The notes beneath the pieces were generated by a model. It made no database searches, was not told where the DNA came from, and saw nothing but the letters and a program-made list of their open reading frames with translations. A stretch of DNA of 64,000 nucleotides, taken from Clostridioides difficile_D (lineage in GTDB: Bacteria > Bacillota > Clostridia > Peptostreptococcales > Peptostreptococcaceae). The position numbers and the translations under genes are program-made. Of this stretch, positions 51,701 through 60,873 are shown piece after piece. The stretch is from assembly GCA_945861085.1 (NCBI GenBank), contig OX244046.1, forward strand, positions 3,100,001-3,164,000. Reading direction: 5' to 3'. Position 1 is the first letter of the stretch. Each line of letters begins with the position of its first letter.

Positions 51701-53746
51701 CTATATCTCCCCCTTAAATTTTACATATGATATAAAGTTCTTTCCTTCATCAGTTATAAAACTACCTTGTTTTTTTACTCCAGATAAAAGTAAACCATGA
51801 CTCTTTAATTTATCTATTCTTTTTCTGATTTGGTCTACACTTAAAACAATACCTTTTTCTTTTAAAATTTCTTGTAGTTTATTTCTTCCCAAAAATATAT
51901 TTTTATTATTCCAATTTTCTATACTAGTCAATATACATATACTCTCCTCAAAGAAATTCGATTGTTTGAAATCTAGGATAATTGAATTGAAGTTTTCATT
52001 AACTAAAGTATTGTTTTTTTCAAACCTAAATTGTTCTGGCAAATGCTCGTAATCTACTCTATCTTCTTCCACTATAGTGTCAATATAATAAATTAAATTT
52101 TTAAGCTCTCTTACATTCCCTGGCCATTCATACATCCTTAAAGCCTGCATTGATTCTTCTGTAAAACATTTGTTGCTATTTATTTCATCTAAAAAATACT
52201 TACTTATAAGAGGTATATCTTCTTTACGCTCTCTAAGTCTAGGTACCTCTATATGTAATACATTAATCCTATAATACAAATCTTCTCTAAAAGAACCTTC
52301 TTTGATTTTTTTCTTCAAATCTTTATTCGTTGCAGCTATAATTCTAACATCTATTGGTATAATTTTACTTCCACCCATTCTCATAACTTCTTTTTCTTGT
52401 AAAACTCTCAACAATCGTTTCTGTACATCTAGCGATATATCACCTATCTCATCTAAAAAAATTGTTCCTGCATGCGCTCTTTCAAATATACCCATTTTCC
52501 CACCTTTTATTGCTCCTGTAAAACTTCCTTCTTCATAACCAAAAAGCTCACTTTCAATAAGTGTATCTGACAAAGAAGATAGGTTGACTGCAACAAATGG
52601 CTTGTCTTTTCTTAGAGATTCATTATGTATTGCCTGGGCAAATATTTCTTTTCCTGTTCCATTTTCTCCAAGTATCAACACAGAAAAATCTGTAGCTGCT
52701 ATTTTTCTTGCAATATTAATCTTTTCTTTTATTATTTTACTCTCACCTACAACATTTTCAAACGTATACTTTGATACAAAACCTTTTGCTTGAAATTTAT
52801 TTTGAATCTTGTCCTCAAGTACTTGGATTGCACTTATATCTTTAATGCTTATAATACTCTTTATTCGTTCATTATTTTCATAAACATTTACTTTATTAAT
52901 TATCAGTTTTTTGTTATTTAAATTTACTACTTCATCATTAACTTCATCCTCTTGAAAAAATATTTTTTTGACAACCTTATCACTAAATAAGTCCATAAAA
53001 TTATTAGATATAATTTCATTTTGGTCTATTCCAACTAGATTAGAGAATACTTTGTTGCAATATATAAATTTTCCTAACTTATCAATAGAAGCAATACCTT
53101 CATCTATAATCTCCAAAAAACTCTTCATGGTTTTATTCATAGTTGTGTAATACCTATATCCACTTACTGTATCTTCATTATATTTTTCTTTAATAATATG
53201 TAACTTATCTATAGATATATTTAGTTTTGTAAAGATTTCTATAACTGTATTTATATCAATTACTTTATCACCTATGTCAATTATTTGCTTTATGTTTTGT
53301 GGTATGCTGTTTCTGCTTCCCGTAATAATTCCAATCTCACATTTAGACTTATCACAATCTGAATAATATGGTATTAGATTAATGTGAATTAATCCTAGTT
53401 TTCTAATTATCTTGGCAGTTTCATCTGCTGACTCTTTGTAAGCATCTATAACCATAACATCAGAATCATTTTCTATACTTATTATCTGATTTATATTTTC
53501 AATGTTTATAGTACGATGTATTATTACAATAGGTATATTTTTATAAATATTATTATGTATATGCTCTTTTATATCATTGTCTGAACATACTACAAGCTCA
53601 TATTTCGACAGTTCAATATTTATCCTATTTACATATACCAAGTTATCTATATTACAAAACTCTCCAAACATATTTTCCAATTGTTTTGATATATCTATAT
53701 TTATTTTGTCATCAGTTGATACAAATAAAATATTATGTTTTTTCAT
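51701..53746 (-). CDS. Sigma-54-dependent activator with PAS domain and winged-helix C-terminus
   Basis: A 681-residue enhancer-binding protein. It has an N-terminal sensor-like region (1-190) resembling PrpR_N, a PAS domain (about 205-310, GIASIDKLGKFIYCNKVFSNLVG), and an AAA+ domain (about 340-570) with GENGTGKE, GSFTGA and GTIFLDEIGD. Instead of a Fis-type HTH it ends with a winged-helix-like domain (NKLQEILKEKGIVLSVDQIRKRIDKLKSHGLL). The sigma-54 promoter immediately downstream drives the dipeptidase operon, its probable target. The ribosome site is GGAGGTGG. Confidence 0.92.
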   Translation of the reverse strand: MKKHNILFVSTDDKINIDISKQLENMFGEFCNIDNLVYVNRINIELSKYELVVCSDNDIKEHIHNNIYKNIPIVIIHRTINIENINQIISIENDSDVMVIDAYKESADETAKIIRKLGLIHINLIPYYSDCDKSKCEIGIITGSRNSIPQNIKQIIDIGDKVIDINTVIEIFTKLNISIDKLHIIKEKYNEDTVSGYRYYTTMNKTMKSFLEIIDEGIASIDKLGKFIYCNKVFSNLVGIDQNEIISNNFMDLFSDKVVKKIFFQEDEVNDEVVNLNNKKLIINKVNVYENNERIKSIISIKDISAIQVLEDKIQNKFQAKGFVSKYTFENVVGESKIIKEKINIARKIAATDFSVLILGENGTGKEIFAQAIHNESLRKDKPFVAVNLSSLSDTLIESELFGYEEGSFTGAIKGGKMGIFERAHAGTIFLDEIGDISLDVQKRLLRVLQEKEVMRMGGSKIIPIDVRIIAATNKDLKKKIKEGSFREDLYYRINVLHIEVPRLRERKEDIPLISKYFLDEINSNKCFTEESMQALRMYEWPGNVRELKNLIYYIDTIVEEDRVDYEHLPEQFRFEKNNTLVNENFNSIILDFKQSNFFEESICILTSIENWNNKNIFLGRNKLQEILKEKGIVLSVDQIRKRIDKLKSHGLLLSGVKKQGSFITDEGKNFISYVKFKGEI

Positions 53747-54022
53747 AGCACCACCTCCTGTTTAAACAGTATAGAAAGTAATAATTTGGTCTATTGTAGC
53801 ACTTTTTGAAAAAGTTTTAAATCTTAAAAATCACATTTTGTATCATTTACCATTATTTTCTATAGTAAAATAATGTAAGCTATCTTTTTTCACCTATAAT
53901 TTAATTTCTAAAACGATTATTTTGACATTATTGAAATAGAAACAAAAATTTAATATAAAATTGTTAATATATCAACAATTTTGAGGAAGAATACATCATA
54001 ACAAAATTTAGGAATATATAAT

Positions 54023-54064
54023 AATAGGGTCTCAGAACTTAATGACAAGTTCTAAAACCCTATT
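54023..54064 (-). terminator. Terminator of the alpha/beta hydrolase gene
   Basis: AATAGGGT pairs with ACCCTATT outside an inner GAACTT/AAGTTC stem, about 85 bases after the hydrolase stop. The rest of the 53747-54148 gap is AT-rich with no convincing frame. Confidence 0.75.
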
Positions 54065-54148
54065 TGTTTAGTGTACAAGACATTATAAAATTTAGTTTAA
54101 ATCATTTCACATAATATTACTCTTTTTCTAAGTGGTAATAAAATATCT

Positions 54149-54958
54149 CTATTCCTCTAAAAACTGTAAAAATTCCTGATTAAATAGTTTAAGCTCATCA
54201 TAGAATATAGCATGACCACTATACTCAAAAGTATATAAAGTTGAATCTTCTATTTTTTCATTCATAAAAACTGCAAATTCATATGGGCATACTTCGTCTA
54301 ATTTCCCATGAAATATACCAGTAGGCACTCTCACACATTTTAAATCATTAAACAATTCTTCATCTCTTAAAGATACAGCTGTTCCAATAGTTCCAATACC
54401 TGATGCACTAAAACCAATATCATCAAACCACCTTCTAAAACTTTCTGATGGATTTGATGCAAATACTTTTTTTCCAAAATTGGTTACCATTCCTGGTCTA
54501 TCAGTACATGCTTGTGCTATCAATTTATTGACATCTTCACGTGTCATACCATATGGAAACTCTGGAGGTCTTTGTACAAATGATGGTGCAGCAGCTGCAG
54601 CTAATGCCAATTTTGATACCCCATATCCATTAAATAAACTCATATACCTAAGTACAATTGCCCCTCCCATTGAAAAACCGACAAGGGTAAAGTCTTTTAA
54701 GCCAATAGCATGTACCACCTTATAAATATCATCTGCTAACTGGCTATAAGTATATCCTCCTGAGGTTGCATCAGATTTACCAAAACCCCTTAAATCAATT
54801 GAAACTGTTCTATATCCGAGTTTTGGTAATATATTTGTTTGATATTCAAATATCTTATGTCCTAATGGCCATCCATGTATAAAAAGTACTGTTTTTTTAG
54901 CACTCGGATTTAAATCATATACGGCTATATTTATATCATTCACATATACATAATACAT
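54149..54958 (-). CDS. Alpha/beta hydrolase
   Basis: About 269 residues with the alpha/beta-hydrolase fold. Features include the oxyanion HGWPLGHKIFEYQ, nucleophile serine in LVGFSMGGAIVLRY, DLRGFGKSDATSGGY, acid in GKLDEVCPYEFA and histidine in YSGHAIFYDE. It is similar to chloroperoxidase/arylesterase-type hydrolases, but the substrate is unknown. The start is taken as ATG 54958 (MYYVYVND); the AAGGGAG before it is somewhat distant, and the frame extends to a TTG at 54979. It is transcribed separately from its neighbours. Confidence 0.85.
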   Translation of the reverse strand: MYYVYVNDINIAVYDLNPSAKKTVLFIHGWPLGHKIFEYQTNILPKLGYRTVSIDLRGFGKSDATSGGYTYSQLADDIYKVVHAIGLKDFTLVGFSMGGAIVLRYMSLFNGYGVSKLALAAAAAPSFVQRPPEFPYGMTREDVNKLIAQACTDRPGMVTNFGKKVFASNPSESFRRWFDDIGFSASGIGTIGTAVSLRDEELFNDLKCVRVPTGIFHGKLDEVCPYEFAVFMNEKIEDSTLYTFEYSGHAIFYDELKLFNQEFLQFLEE

Positions 54959-55041
54959 ATCAATAGCAACTCCCTTCAAGAAAATGTATGATGGTTATTT
55001 TATATATATGAATAAAATGATGAATAACTAAACTTTTGAGT

Positions 55042-55575
55042 TTATTTGCAATACTTCTCTATTGCTTTTTCAAATAAACTTACATGAAGTTTTTCATCTA
55101 GGATTATTCTATTTAATATGGCTTTTATATAAGGGTCTTCAATAAGACTTATATCTTTATAATAATTGTCAATAGCCACATGTTCCAAATGCAAATCTAG
55201 TTTTAATCTGTTACAAATAGAATCTCCATAGCATACAAAACCACCATTCCAATATGCACCACAAGAACTTGTAGAGCCTCTATATACAGGATTTCCACCC
55301 AATAATCTTATAGTCTTTGCTAATATCTCCATATGTAACATTTCTGTTATAGATATATTTACCCACATTTCATTTAATTCTCTATGCTTTTCATCTAAAT
55401 CAAAATTGTGGTATAGATATTGATTTACACTCGTAAATTCACTTGATACTCCAGCATAGTCATCCATCAATAATTCTGCATAATACTTATTTTGCCCTAA
55501 AACCTTTATTTCTGGGTATGGCTCATCACTTGAGTATCCCTTTCTCTTGTGCATGTCGTAATGTGCATCACTCAT
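55042..55575 (-). CDS. Manganese-catalase-like ferritin-fold protein (spore coat CotJC/CotCB type)
   Basis: A 177-residue four-helix protein. A dimanganese ligand set can be traced: Glu in SSEFTSVNQYLYHNF, Glu and His in TEMLHMEILAKT, Glu/His in HLEHVAIDNY, and Glu/His in LDEKLHVSLF. It resembles CotJC-type manganese catalases that sit in endospore coats, but is shorter than full coat catalases. The Cys-containing loop SSCGAYWNGGFVCYGDSIC is unusual. Upstream the minus strand has CATACGTTA, reminiscent of a mother-cell sigma -10. Function as a spore or stress protein is inference. Confidence 0.72.
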   Translation of the reverse strand: MSDAHYDMHKRKGYSSDEPYPEIKVLGQNKYYAELLMDDYAGVSSEFTSVNQYLYHNFDLDEKHRELNEMWVNISITEMLHMEILAKTIRLLGGNPVYRGSTSSCGAYWNGGFVCYGDSICNRLKLDLHLEHVAIDNYYKDISLIEDPYIKAILNRIILDEKLHVSLFEKAIEKYCK

Positions 55576-55633
55576 AATATCCCCTCCTTTAAATTTAACG
55601 TATGATATTAATTGTATGCATCACGACTTTTTA

Positions 55634-56983
55634 TTATTCATCTTTTCCAGCTACTGATAACTCCTTAATAACAACTGAAGGTGAACCTATGCTACTCATT
55701 GGAAACTCTAAATCATCCCCTATAACTTCAATATCTTTCAATAAATCAAAATAGTTTCCTGCTACTGTAATTTGCTCTACTGGAAATTCTTTTTTCCCTT
55801 CTTTGATATAAAAGCCTTTAGCTGCTAAAGAAAAGTCTCCTGTTACTGAATTTGCACCTGAATGAAGACCTGCAAAACTAGTAACCATCAATCCTTCGCC
55901 TATATCCTTCATAATTTCATCTAGAGATTTATCTCCTTTATCTATGTAAAAATTAGTTGGATATATGCTTATAGGTGATGAATATGAAGATTTTATTCCA
56001 TTTCCTGTAGTCTTTACATTTGCCTTATTAGCCGTCTTTAAGTTATGAAGTAAAGTTATAAGCTTTCCATTTAAAACAACTTCTTTTCTAAATGTAGCTA
56101 CTCCCTCATCATCAAAAGGAGTAGATGCCATGCCATTTTCTAAAAGTGGGTCATCAACTATTGTAACTATAGGAGATGCTATCATCTCTCCTTCTCTGCC
56201 TTTTAATAAAGATAATCCTTTTTGAGCAGAATCTGCATTAAATATTCCAGAGAATGTGCTAAGTAAAGATACCATAGCTTCATTAAACAATATAGTTTTA
56301 TATTTACCTGATGGTATACTCTTACCTCCTACTTTAGACAAAGCATTATCAACACCAAGTTTTGCTATCTCACAAGGCTTTATTTCCTCAATAGAATTTC
56401 CTATATTATATCCTACTCCATCATATTTTTGTCCATTGTCTTGTATTATGGGAACTACAAATCCTATAAGCATATTAGTTTTATTACTTAAATTAAGACC
56501 TTTAGTATTGTATATACCATTACTTGATACAGAATAAGATATAGTACACTTAGATAAATTTACTACCTTATCTGAATAAGCTTTAGTTTCTCTTTCCATT
56601 TCTAGAGCTAAATCAATCAACTTATCTGCTTCTAAATTTTCTAACTCTTTAGAGTAAGTCTTTACATCATTATAGTGCTTATCACCTTCATATATAAATT
56701 GTACATCGTCACTTTCAATAGTACCTACTCCATCTTTTACATTTTTTATCAACATATCAACAGCTTTATCATCTAAAATTTCTGTATAAGAATAACCTAT
56801 CTTTCCATTTACCTTCCCTCTAAAAGATAAACCAAAAGATTTATCAAGATTGTATTTCTCAACTTCTCCTTCATATATATTTATACTTAAATTTTCTCCT
56901 GTATAATAATATATTTCACACTCTTCAAAACCTTCACTTAGAGCTTTTTTAAATAATATATCCTTAAAACTTTTAAGTTCCAC
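55634..56983 (-). CDS. tldE: TldE/PmbA-type subunit of the TldD/E metalloprotease
   Basis: A 449-residue protein of the TldD/PmbA family without the metal HExxxH motif, the expected state for the non-catalytic TldE partner. Family segments include SFGLSFRGKVNGKIGYSYTEI and GLHSGANSVTGDFSLAAKGFYI. TldD/E heterodimers degrade unfolded peptides and trim modified peptides such as microcins. The start is GTG 56983 after AGGAGGG, 11 bases after tldD, so both subunits are co-translated. No peptide-modification genes are adjacent. Confidence 0.9.
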   Translation of the reverse strand: MELKSFKDILFKKALSEGFEECEIYYYTGENLSINIYEGEVEKYNLDKSFGLSFRGKVNGKIGYSYTEILDDKAVDMLIKNVKDGVGTIESDDVQFIYEGDKHYNDVKTYSKELENLEADKLIDLALEMERETKAYSDKVVNLSKCTISYSVSSNGIYNTKGLNLSNKTNMLIGFVVPIIQDNGQKYDGVGYNIGNSIEEIKPCEIAKLGVDNALSKVGGKSIPSGKYKTILFNEAMVSLLSTFSGIFNADSAQKGLSLLKGREGEMIASPIVTIVDDPLLENGMASTPFDDEGVATFRKEVVLNGKLITLLHNLKTANKANVKTTGNGIKSSYSSPISIYPTNFYIDKGDKSLDEIMKDIGEGLMVTSFAGLHSGANSVTGDFSLAAKGFYIKEGKKEFPVEQITVAGNYFDLLKDIEVIGDDLEFPMSSIGSPSVVIKELSVAGKDE

Positions 56984-56994
56984 ACTTATCCCTC

Positions 56995-58377
56995 CTATCT
57001 TCCACCTACAGTAATTTCTTTTACCCTTATCATAGGTTGACCTACATTAGTTGGTATACTTCCTGATGATGAACCGCACATCCCTTGAGCTTGTTCTAAG
57101 TTATCACCAACCATATCTATATTCATAAGTACATCGCTACCTTTTCCAATTAAACTAGCACTTCTAACTGGCTCTTGTATTTCTCCATTTTTTATCAAGT
57201 AACCTTCTGAAACTGCAAAATTAAACTCTCCTGTTACAGGATTTACAGAGCCACCACCCATTTTTTTAGCATAAAGACCATCTGGTATCGACTTTATAAT
57301 GTCTTCTGGTTTATCTTCTCCAGCAGCAATATAAGTGTTAGTCATTCTTGAAGTTGGAGCAAATTTGTAGTTTTGTCTACGAGAACTTCCTGTAGGATTC
57401 ATTCCCATTCGTCTACCATTAAGCTTATCTATCATATAAGACTTCAAAATTCCATTTTCAATCAATATATTTTTTTGAGCTGGATTCCCTTCATCATCTA
57501 TATTCATAGAACCCCAGTAATTTGGTATTGTACCATCATCTATAGCTGTAACCTTTGTAGAGGCAATCTGTTGACCTAATTTATCTGCAAATACAGAGTT
57601 GCCCTTTGCAACTGATGTAGCTTCCAAAGAATGTCCACAAGCTTCATGAAATATTACTCCACCAAACCCATTATCTATTGCCACCATCATATTACCTGCT
57701 GGACAATTTTTAGCATGCAGCATACTATGTGCTACTCTAGCTGATTCTTTTGCATAGTATTCTGGGTCTATATCTTCAAATATTTCAAAGCCTTTACAGC
57801 CTCCAGGTCCTTCAAATCCAGTTTGATTTTCATTACCTTTGGATGCAATTGAACTTATTCCCAGTCTAGTTCTTATTCTTCTATCTTCAACATATATCCC
57901 TTCAGTATTTGCAATTAATATTTTTTGGTCTTTATCCAAATAGCTAACACTTACTTGAGATATATCACTACTAAATTCTTTTGCACTCCTATATGCAACC
58001 TTCATAACATTTACTTTATCTCTATTACCTATTGAATTTGGATAAATTTTTATATTATGTATGTTATTTATTTTAATACTGTCATTTAATATTACACTTT
58101 TTCCATCTTCCAATTTACCTAAAGCAACAGCAGCTTTGTATGCTACATCCAACAAACTATTTAATGAATTGTCACTTGTATAAGCATATATACTCTTTAA
58201 TCCTTTAAATATTCTTATTCCTATACCATAATTTCTTCCACCTATTGCATTTTCTACTTTATTATCTATTAAACTAATAGAGTTATTTATAGTGTCTTCT
58301 TCAAAAATCTCAGCAAAGTCTCCTCCAGTAATTAGACACTTTTCTAATACCTTTGAAGCTATATCTTTTGAAAGCAT
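56995..58377 (-). CDS. tldD: TldD metalloprotease subunit
   Basis: A 460-residue catalytic subunit. The metal site is HEACGHSLEA (HExxxH) in VIFHEACGHSLEATSVAKG with a later Cys (CGSSSGSIPTNVGQPMIRV) as in the family. GGGSVNPVTGEFNFAVSEGYLI is the typical C-terminal domain. With TldE it forms a barrel-shaped protease that cuts unfolded segments threaded inside. It is the first gene of the pair, divergent from the PrpR-type activator across 335 bases. Confidence 0.93.
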   Translation of the reverse strand: MLSKDIASKVLEKCLITGGDFAEIFEEDTINNSISLIDNKVENAIGGRNYGIGIRIFKGLKSIYAYTSDNSLNSLLDVAYKAAVALGKLEDGKSVILNDSIKINNIHNIKIYPNSIGNRDKVNVMKVAYRSAKEFSSDISQVSVSYLDKDQKILIANTEGIYVEDRRIRTRLGISSIASKGNENQTGFEGPGGCKGFEIFEDIDPEYYAKESARVAHSMLHAKNCPAGNMMVAIDNGFGGVIFHEACGHSLEATSVAKGNSVFADKLGQQIASTKVTAIDDGTIPNYWGSMNIDDEGNPAQKNILIENGILKSYMIDKLNGRRMGMNPTGSSRRQNYKFAPTSRMTNTYIAAGEDKPEDIIKSIPDGLYAKKMGGGSVNPVTGEFNFAVSEGYLIKNGEIQEPVRSASLIGKGSDVLMNIDMVGDNLEQAQGMCGSSSGSIPTNVGQPMIRVKEITVGGR

Positions 58378-58711
58378 AAATTTACCTCCTACTTTAAATT
58401 TTTAATTAACTTTTATTCAATCTTTTTACTTGTTAACAAACATTATATACTATATTACTTAAAATAAGATACTTATGAATATATTATACATATGTTTTAC
58501 ACTAAAATGTTATCACATGTTTATTTATACATACCCATATATCTAGATAATTAAAATATATAATATCATTTTCTATATTGGATAATATAATGTTCTTTTT
58601 AAAAATACTTTATTTATAATTAAATATAAAGTAAAATATTAAAATATAACTGATAAAATTTAGTCATGAGATAATATTTAAGTTTATTTGATGAAATATG
58701 GAGGAATTATT

Positions 58712-60604
58712 ATGAAAGAAATACTCGTTATTGCTCCCACTAAAGGAACCTATGAAAAATCACTTCACATAGTTAAAAAAAGCAAATATACAAATATTGA
58801 TGTTGTATTTGGCAATCTAAAAGAAGGTATCCCTCTTGCTGAAAAAAGTATTAATCATGGTACTAGAATTATCATAAGCCGAGGTGGAACTTACAACATG
58901 TTAAAAGCTACTTACAGTATACCCATAGTTGAAATTAAAGTAGATGCTTATGATATTATAAAAAGCTATAAAGAAGTAAAAAATTCCGATGAACCATTTG
59001 GAATAATTGGATTTAATAATGTCATCTATGGCTTCGATATTATAGAAGAGATATTGAATAAGAAAATAACTATGATTGAAATTGAAAAAGAAGAAGAAAT
59101 TTATGATGCTATAGAAAAGTACAGAAAAAAGGGTATCAACACATATATAGGAGATACTACTGTTGCACATATTGTCAAGAGACTTAATTGTAAGGGAATA
59201 TTAATCGAATCTAGAGAGGAAAACATACTTAGAGCCATTCAACAAGCAGAACAAATACTTGAAGCAACCAAAGATGAACAAAAAAGAAGATTACAGATAG
59301 AAGCTATGACAGATTTCGTACATGATGGAATAATAACAGTCGATAAAAATTTTAAAATAACATTATTTAATAAAAGTGCTGAAAAAATATTTGGTATAAA
59401 AAAAGAAAATGCACTTTATCATAATGTTATAGATGTTATTCCAAACACAGTTCTTCCACAAGTAGTTGAAACTATGGAACCTCAAATTGGTGAGATACAA
59501 AACATAGGTAGTACAAAAATCATTACAAACAGAGTTCCAATTATTGTTGATGGACAAATTCAAGGAGCTGTTTCTACATTTCAAGATAGTAAGGAGATAA
59601 GTTCTTTTGAGCATACGATAAGAAGGAGTTTACTAAATAAAGGGCTATCTGCTAAATACACTTTTGATGATATAATCCATGCTAGTAAAAAGACAAAGGA
59701 TTGTATAGAAATTGCAAAAAAATATGCCTGTTATGACACTCCAATGATTATTACTGGAGAATCAGGTGTTGGTAAAGAACTGTTTTGCCAAAGTATACAC
59801 AACTATAGTAAACGTAAAAATGCACCTTTTGTCGCTGTAAATTGTGCTGCCATACCTCCATCTTTAATAGAAAGTGAGTTTTTTGGTTATGAAGAAGGTT
59901 CATTTACAGGTGCGAGAAAAAAAGGTAAAGCAGGCGTATTTGAGTTAGCACATGAAGGTACAATCTTTCTAGATGAAATAAGTGAAATCCCTCTTGAACT
60001 TCAAGGTCGATTACTAAGGGTCTTACAGGAAAAACAAGTTATGAGAATTGGTGGCGATAAAGTTATTCCTATAGATGTAAAAATTATCTGTGCTTCAAAT
60101 AAAGACTTAAAAAACATGATGCGTGATGGTTTATTTAGACAAGACCTTTATTTTAGAATAAATATACTAACACTATACCTTCCTTCATTAAAAGAAAGAA
60201 AAGAAGATATTATAAAATTATCAGAATTTTTTATACAGAAATATTCAATAAAATACAACAAAACACCTTTAATTATCACTCCAAATATTAAACAAGCACT
60301 TCTTGAACGAGAATATGAAGGTAATATAAGAGAATTGGAAGGTATGATGGAAAGGGCTGTTATTGTGGAATCATTTGACTCGATTTTATTAGAAAAATAT
60401 AACAACGAATATACAAATAATATGGTTTATAAAGATAATCGTGATTTTGAATGTAATAATCTAGATTTAAAGACTTTAGAAAAAAAATATATATATAAAA
60501 TTTATAACGAAAATAATAGAAATACTACAAAAACCTGTGAAATTCTAAAAATAACTCGCTCTACTCTGTGGCGTAAGTTAAAAGAAATAGAAAATGATGT
60601 TTAA
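58712..60604 (+). CDS. PrpR-type sigma-54-dependent activator
   Basis: A 630-residue enhancer-binding protein. The PrpR_N sensor (1-190; EILVIAPTKGTYEKSL, SRGGTYNML, IGDTTVAHIV) is followed by PAS (about 205-300), an AAA+ domain with GESGVGKE, GSFTGA and GTIFLDEISEI, and a C-terminal Fis HTH ending ILKITRSTLWRKLKEIE. The start is ATG 58712 after GGAGG. It precedes kdgT, whose promoter is of sigma-54 type, on the same strand. It therefore most likely activates kdgT and the dehydratase genes when their sugar-acid substrate or an intermediate is present. Confidence 0.93.
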   Translation: MKEILVIAPTKGTYEKSLHIVKKSKYTNIDVVFGNLKEGIPLAEKSINHGTRIIISRGGTYNMLKATYSIPIVEIKVDAYDIIKSYKEVKNSDEPFGIIGFNNVIYGFDIIEEILNKKITMIEIEKEEEIYDAIEKYRKKGINTYIGDTTVAHIVKRLNCKGILIESREENILRAIQQAEQILEATKDEQKRRLQIEAMTDFVHDGIITVDKNFKITLFNKSAEKIFGIKKENALYHNVIDVIPNTVLPQVVETMEPQIGEIQNIGSTKIITNRVPIIVDGQIQGAVSTFQDSKEISSFEHTIRRSLLNKGLSAKYTFDDIIHASKKTKDCIEIAKKYACYDTPMIITGESGVGKELFCQSIHNYSKRKNAPFVAVNCAAIPPSLIESEFFGYEEGSFTGARKKGKAGVFELAHEGTIFLDEISEIPLELQGRLLRVLQEKQVMRIGGDKVIPIDVKIICASNKDLKNMMRDGLFRQDLYFRINILTLYLPSLKERKEDIIKLSEFFIQKYSIKYNKTPLIITPNIKQALLEREYEGNIRELEGMMERAVIVESFDSILLEKYNNEYTNNMVYKDNRDFECNNLDLKTLEKKYIYKIYNENNRNTTKTCEILKITRSTLWRKLKEIENDV

Positions 60605-60628
60605 AAATAATACATACTTAATATATCG

Positions 60629-60665
60629 AAACGTTTTATGTTTAATTTTAAAACATAAAACGTTT
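60629..60665 (+). terminator. Terminator of the PrpR-type gene / possible enhancer palindrome
   Basis: AAACGTTTTATGTTT and its exact complement enclose a seven-base loop, followed by TATTTATTTT. It is 25 bases after the activator stop. The perfect palindrome also lies about 170 bases upstream of the sigma-54 promoter, a suitable place for an activator site. Confidence 0.7.
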
Positions 60666-60817
60666 ATTTATTTTCACTAAAAAATATAATTATATGATAA
60701 AAATATTCTTTTTAATATAAAATTCTCCACAATCATACTTTCAATTCTAAGTAATCTACAGCATTTCAATTAATTATCAAAAATAATCATGATAACTAAA
60801 AATACAAAATCTATGTA

Positions 60818-60835
60818 TTGGCATAATAATTGCTT
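60818..60835 (+). promoter_or_regulatory. Sigma-54 (-24/-12) promoter of kdgT
   Basis: TTGGCATAATAATTGCTT, with GG and GC separated by ten bases, 39-56 bases before the kdgT start. Upstream lie TTATCA...TGATAA and the palindrome at 60629-60665, which may bind the activator. Confidence 0.9.
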
Positions 60836-60873
60836 TTAGATAATTGTATAAAAAAGAAAAGGAGTGATACTAG

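Noticed and set aside
58688..58711. TTG start of the PrpR-type activator
   Set aside because: The GGAGG for ATG 58712 lies inside these codons.
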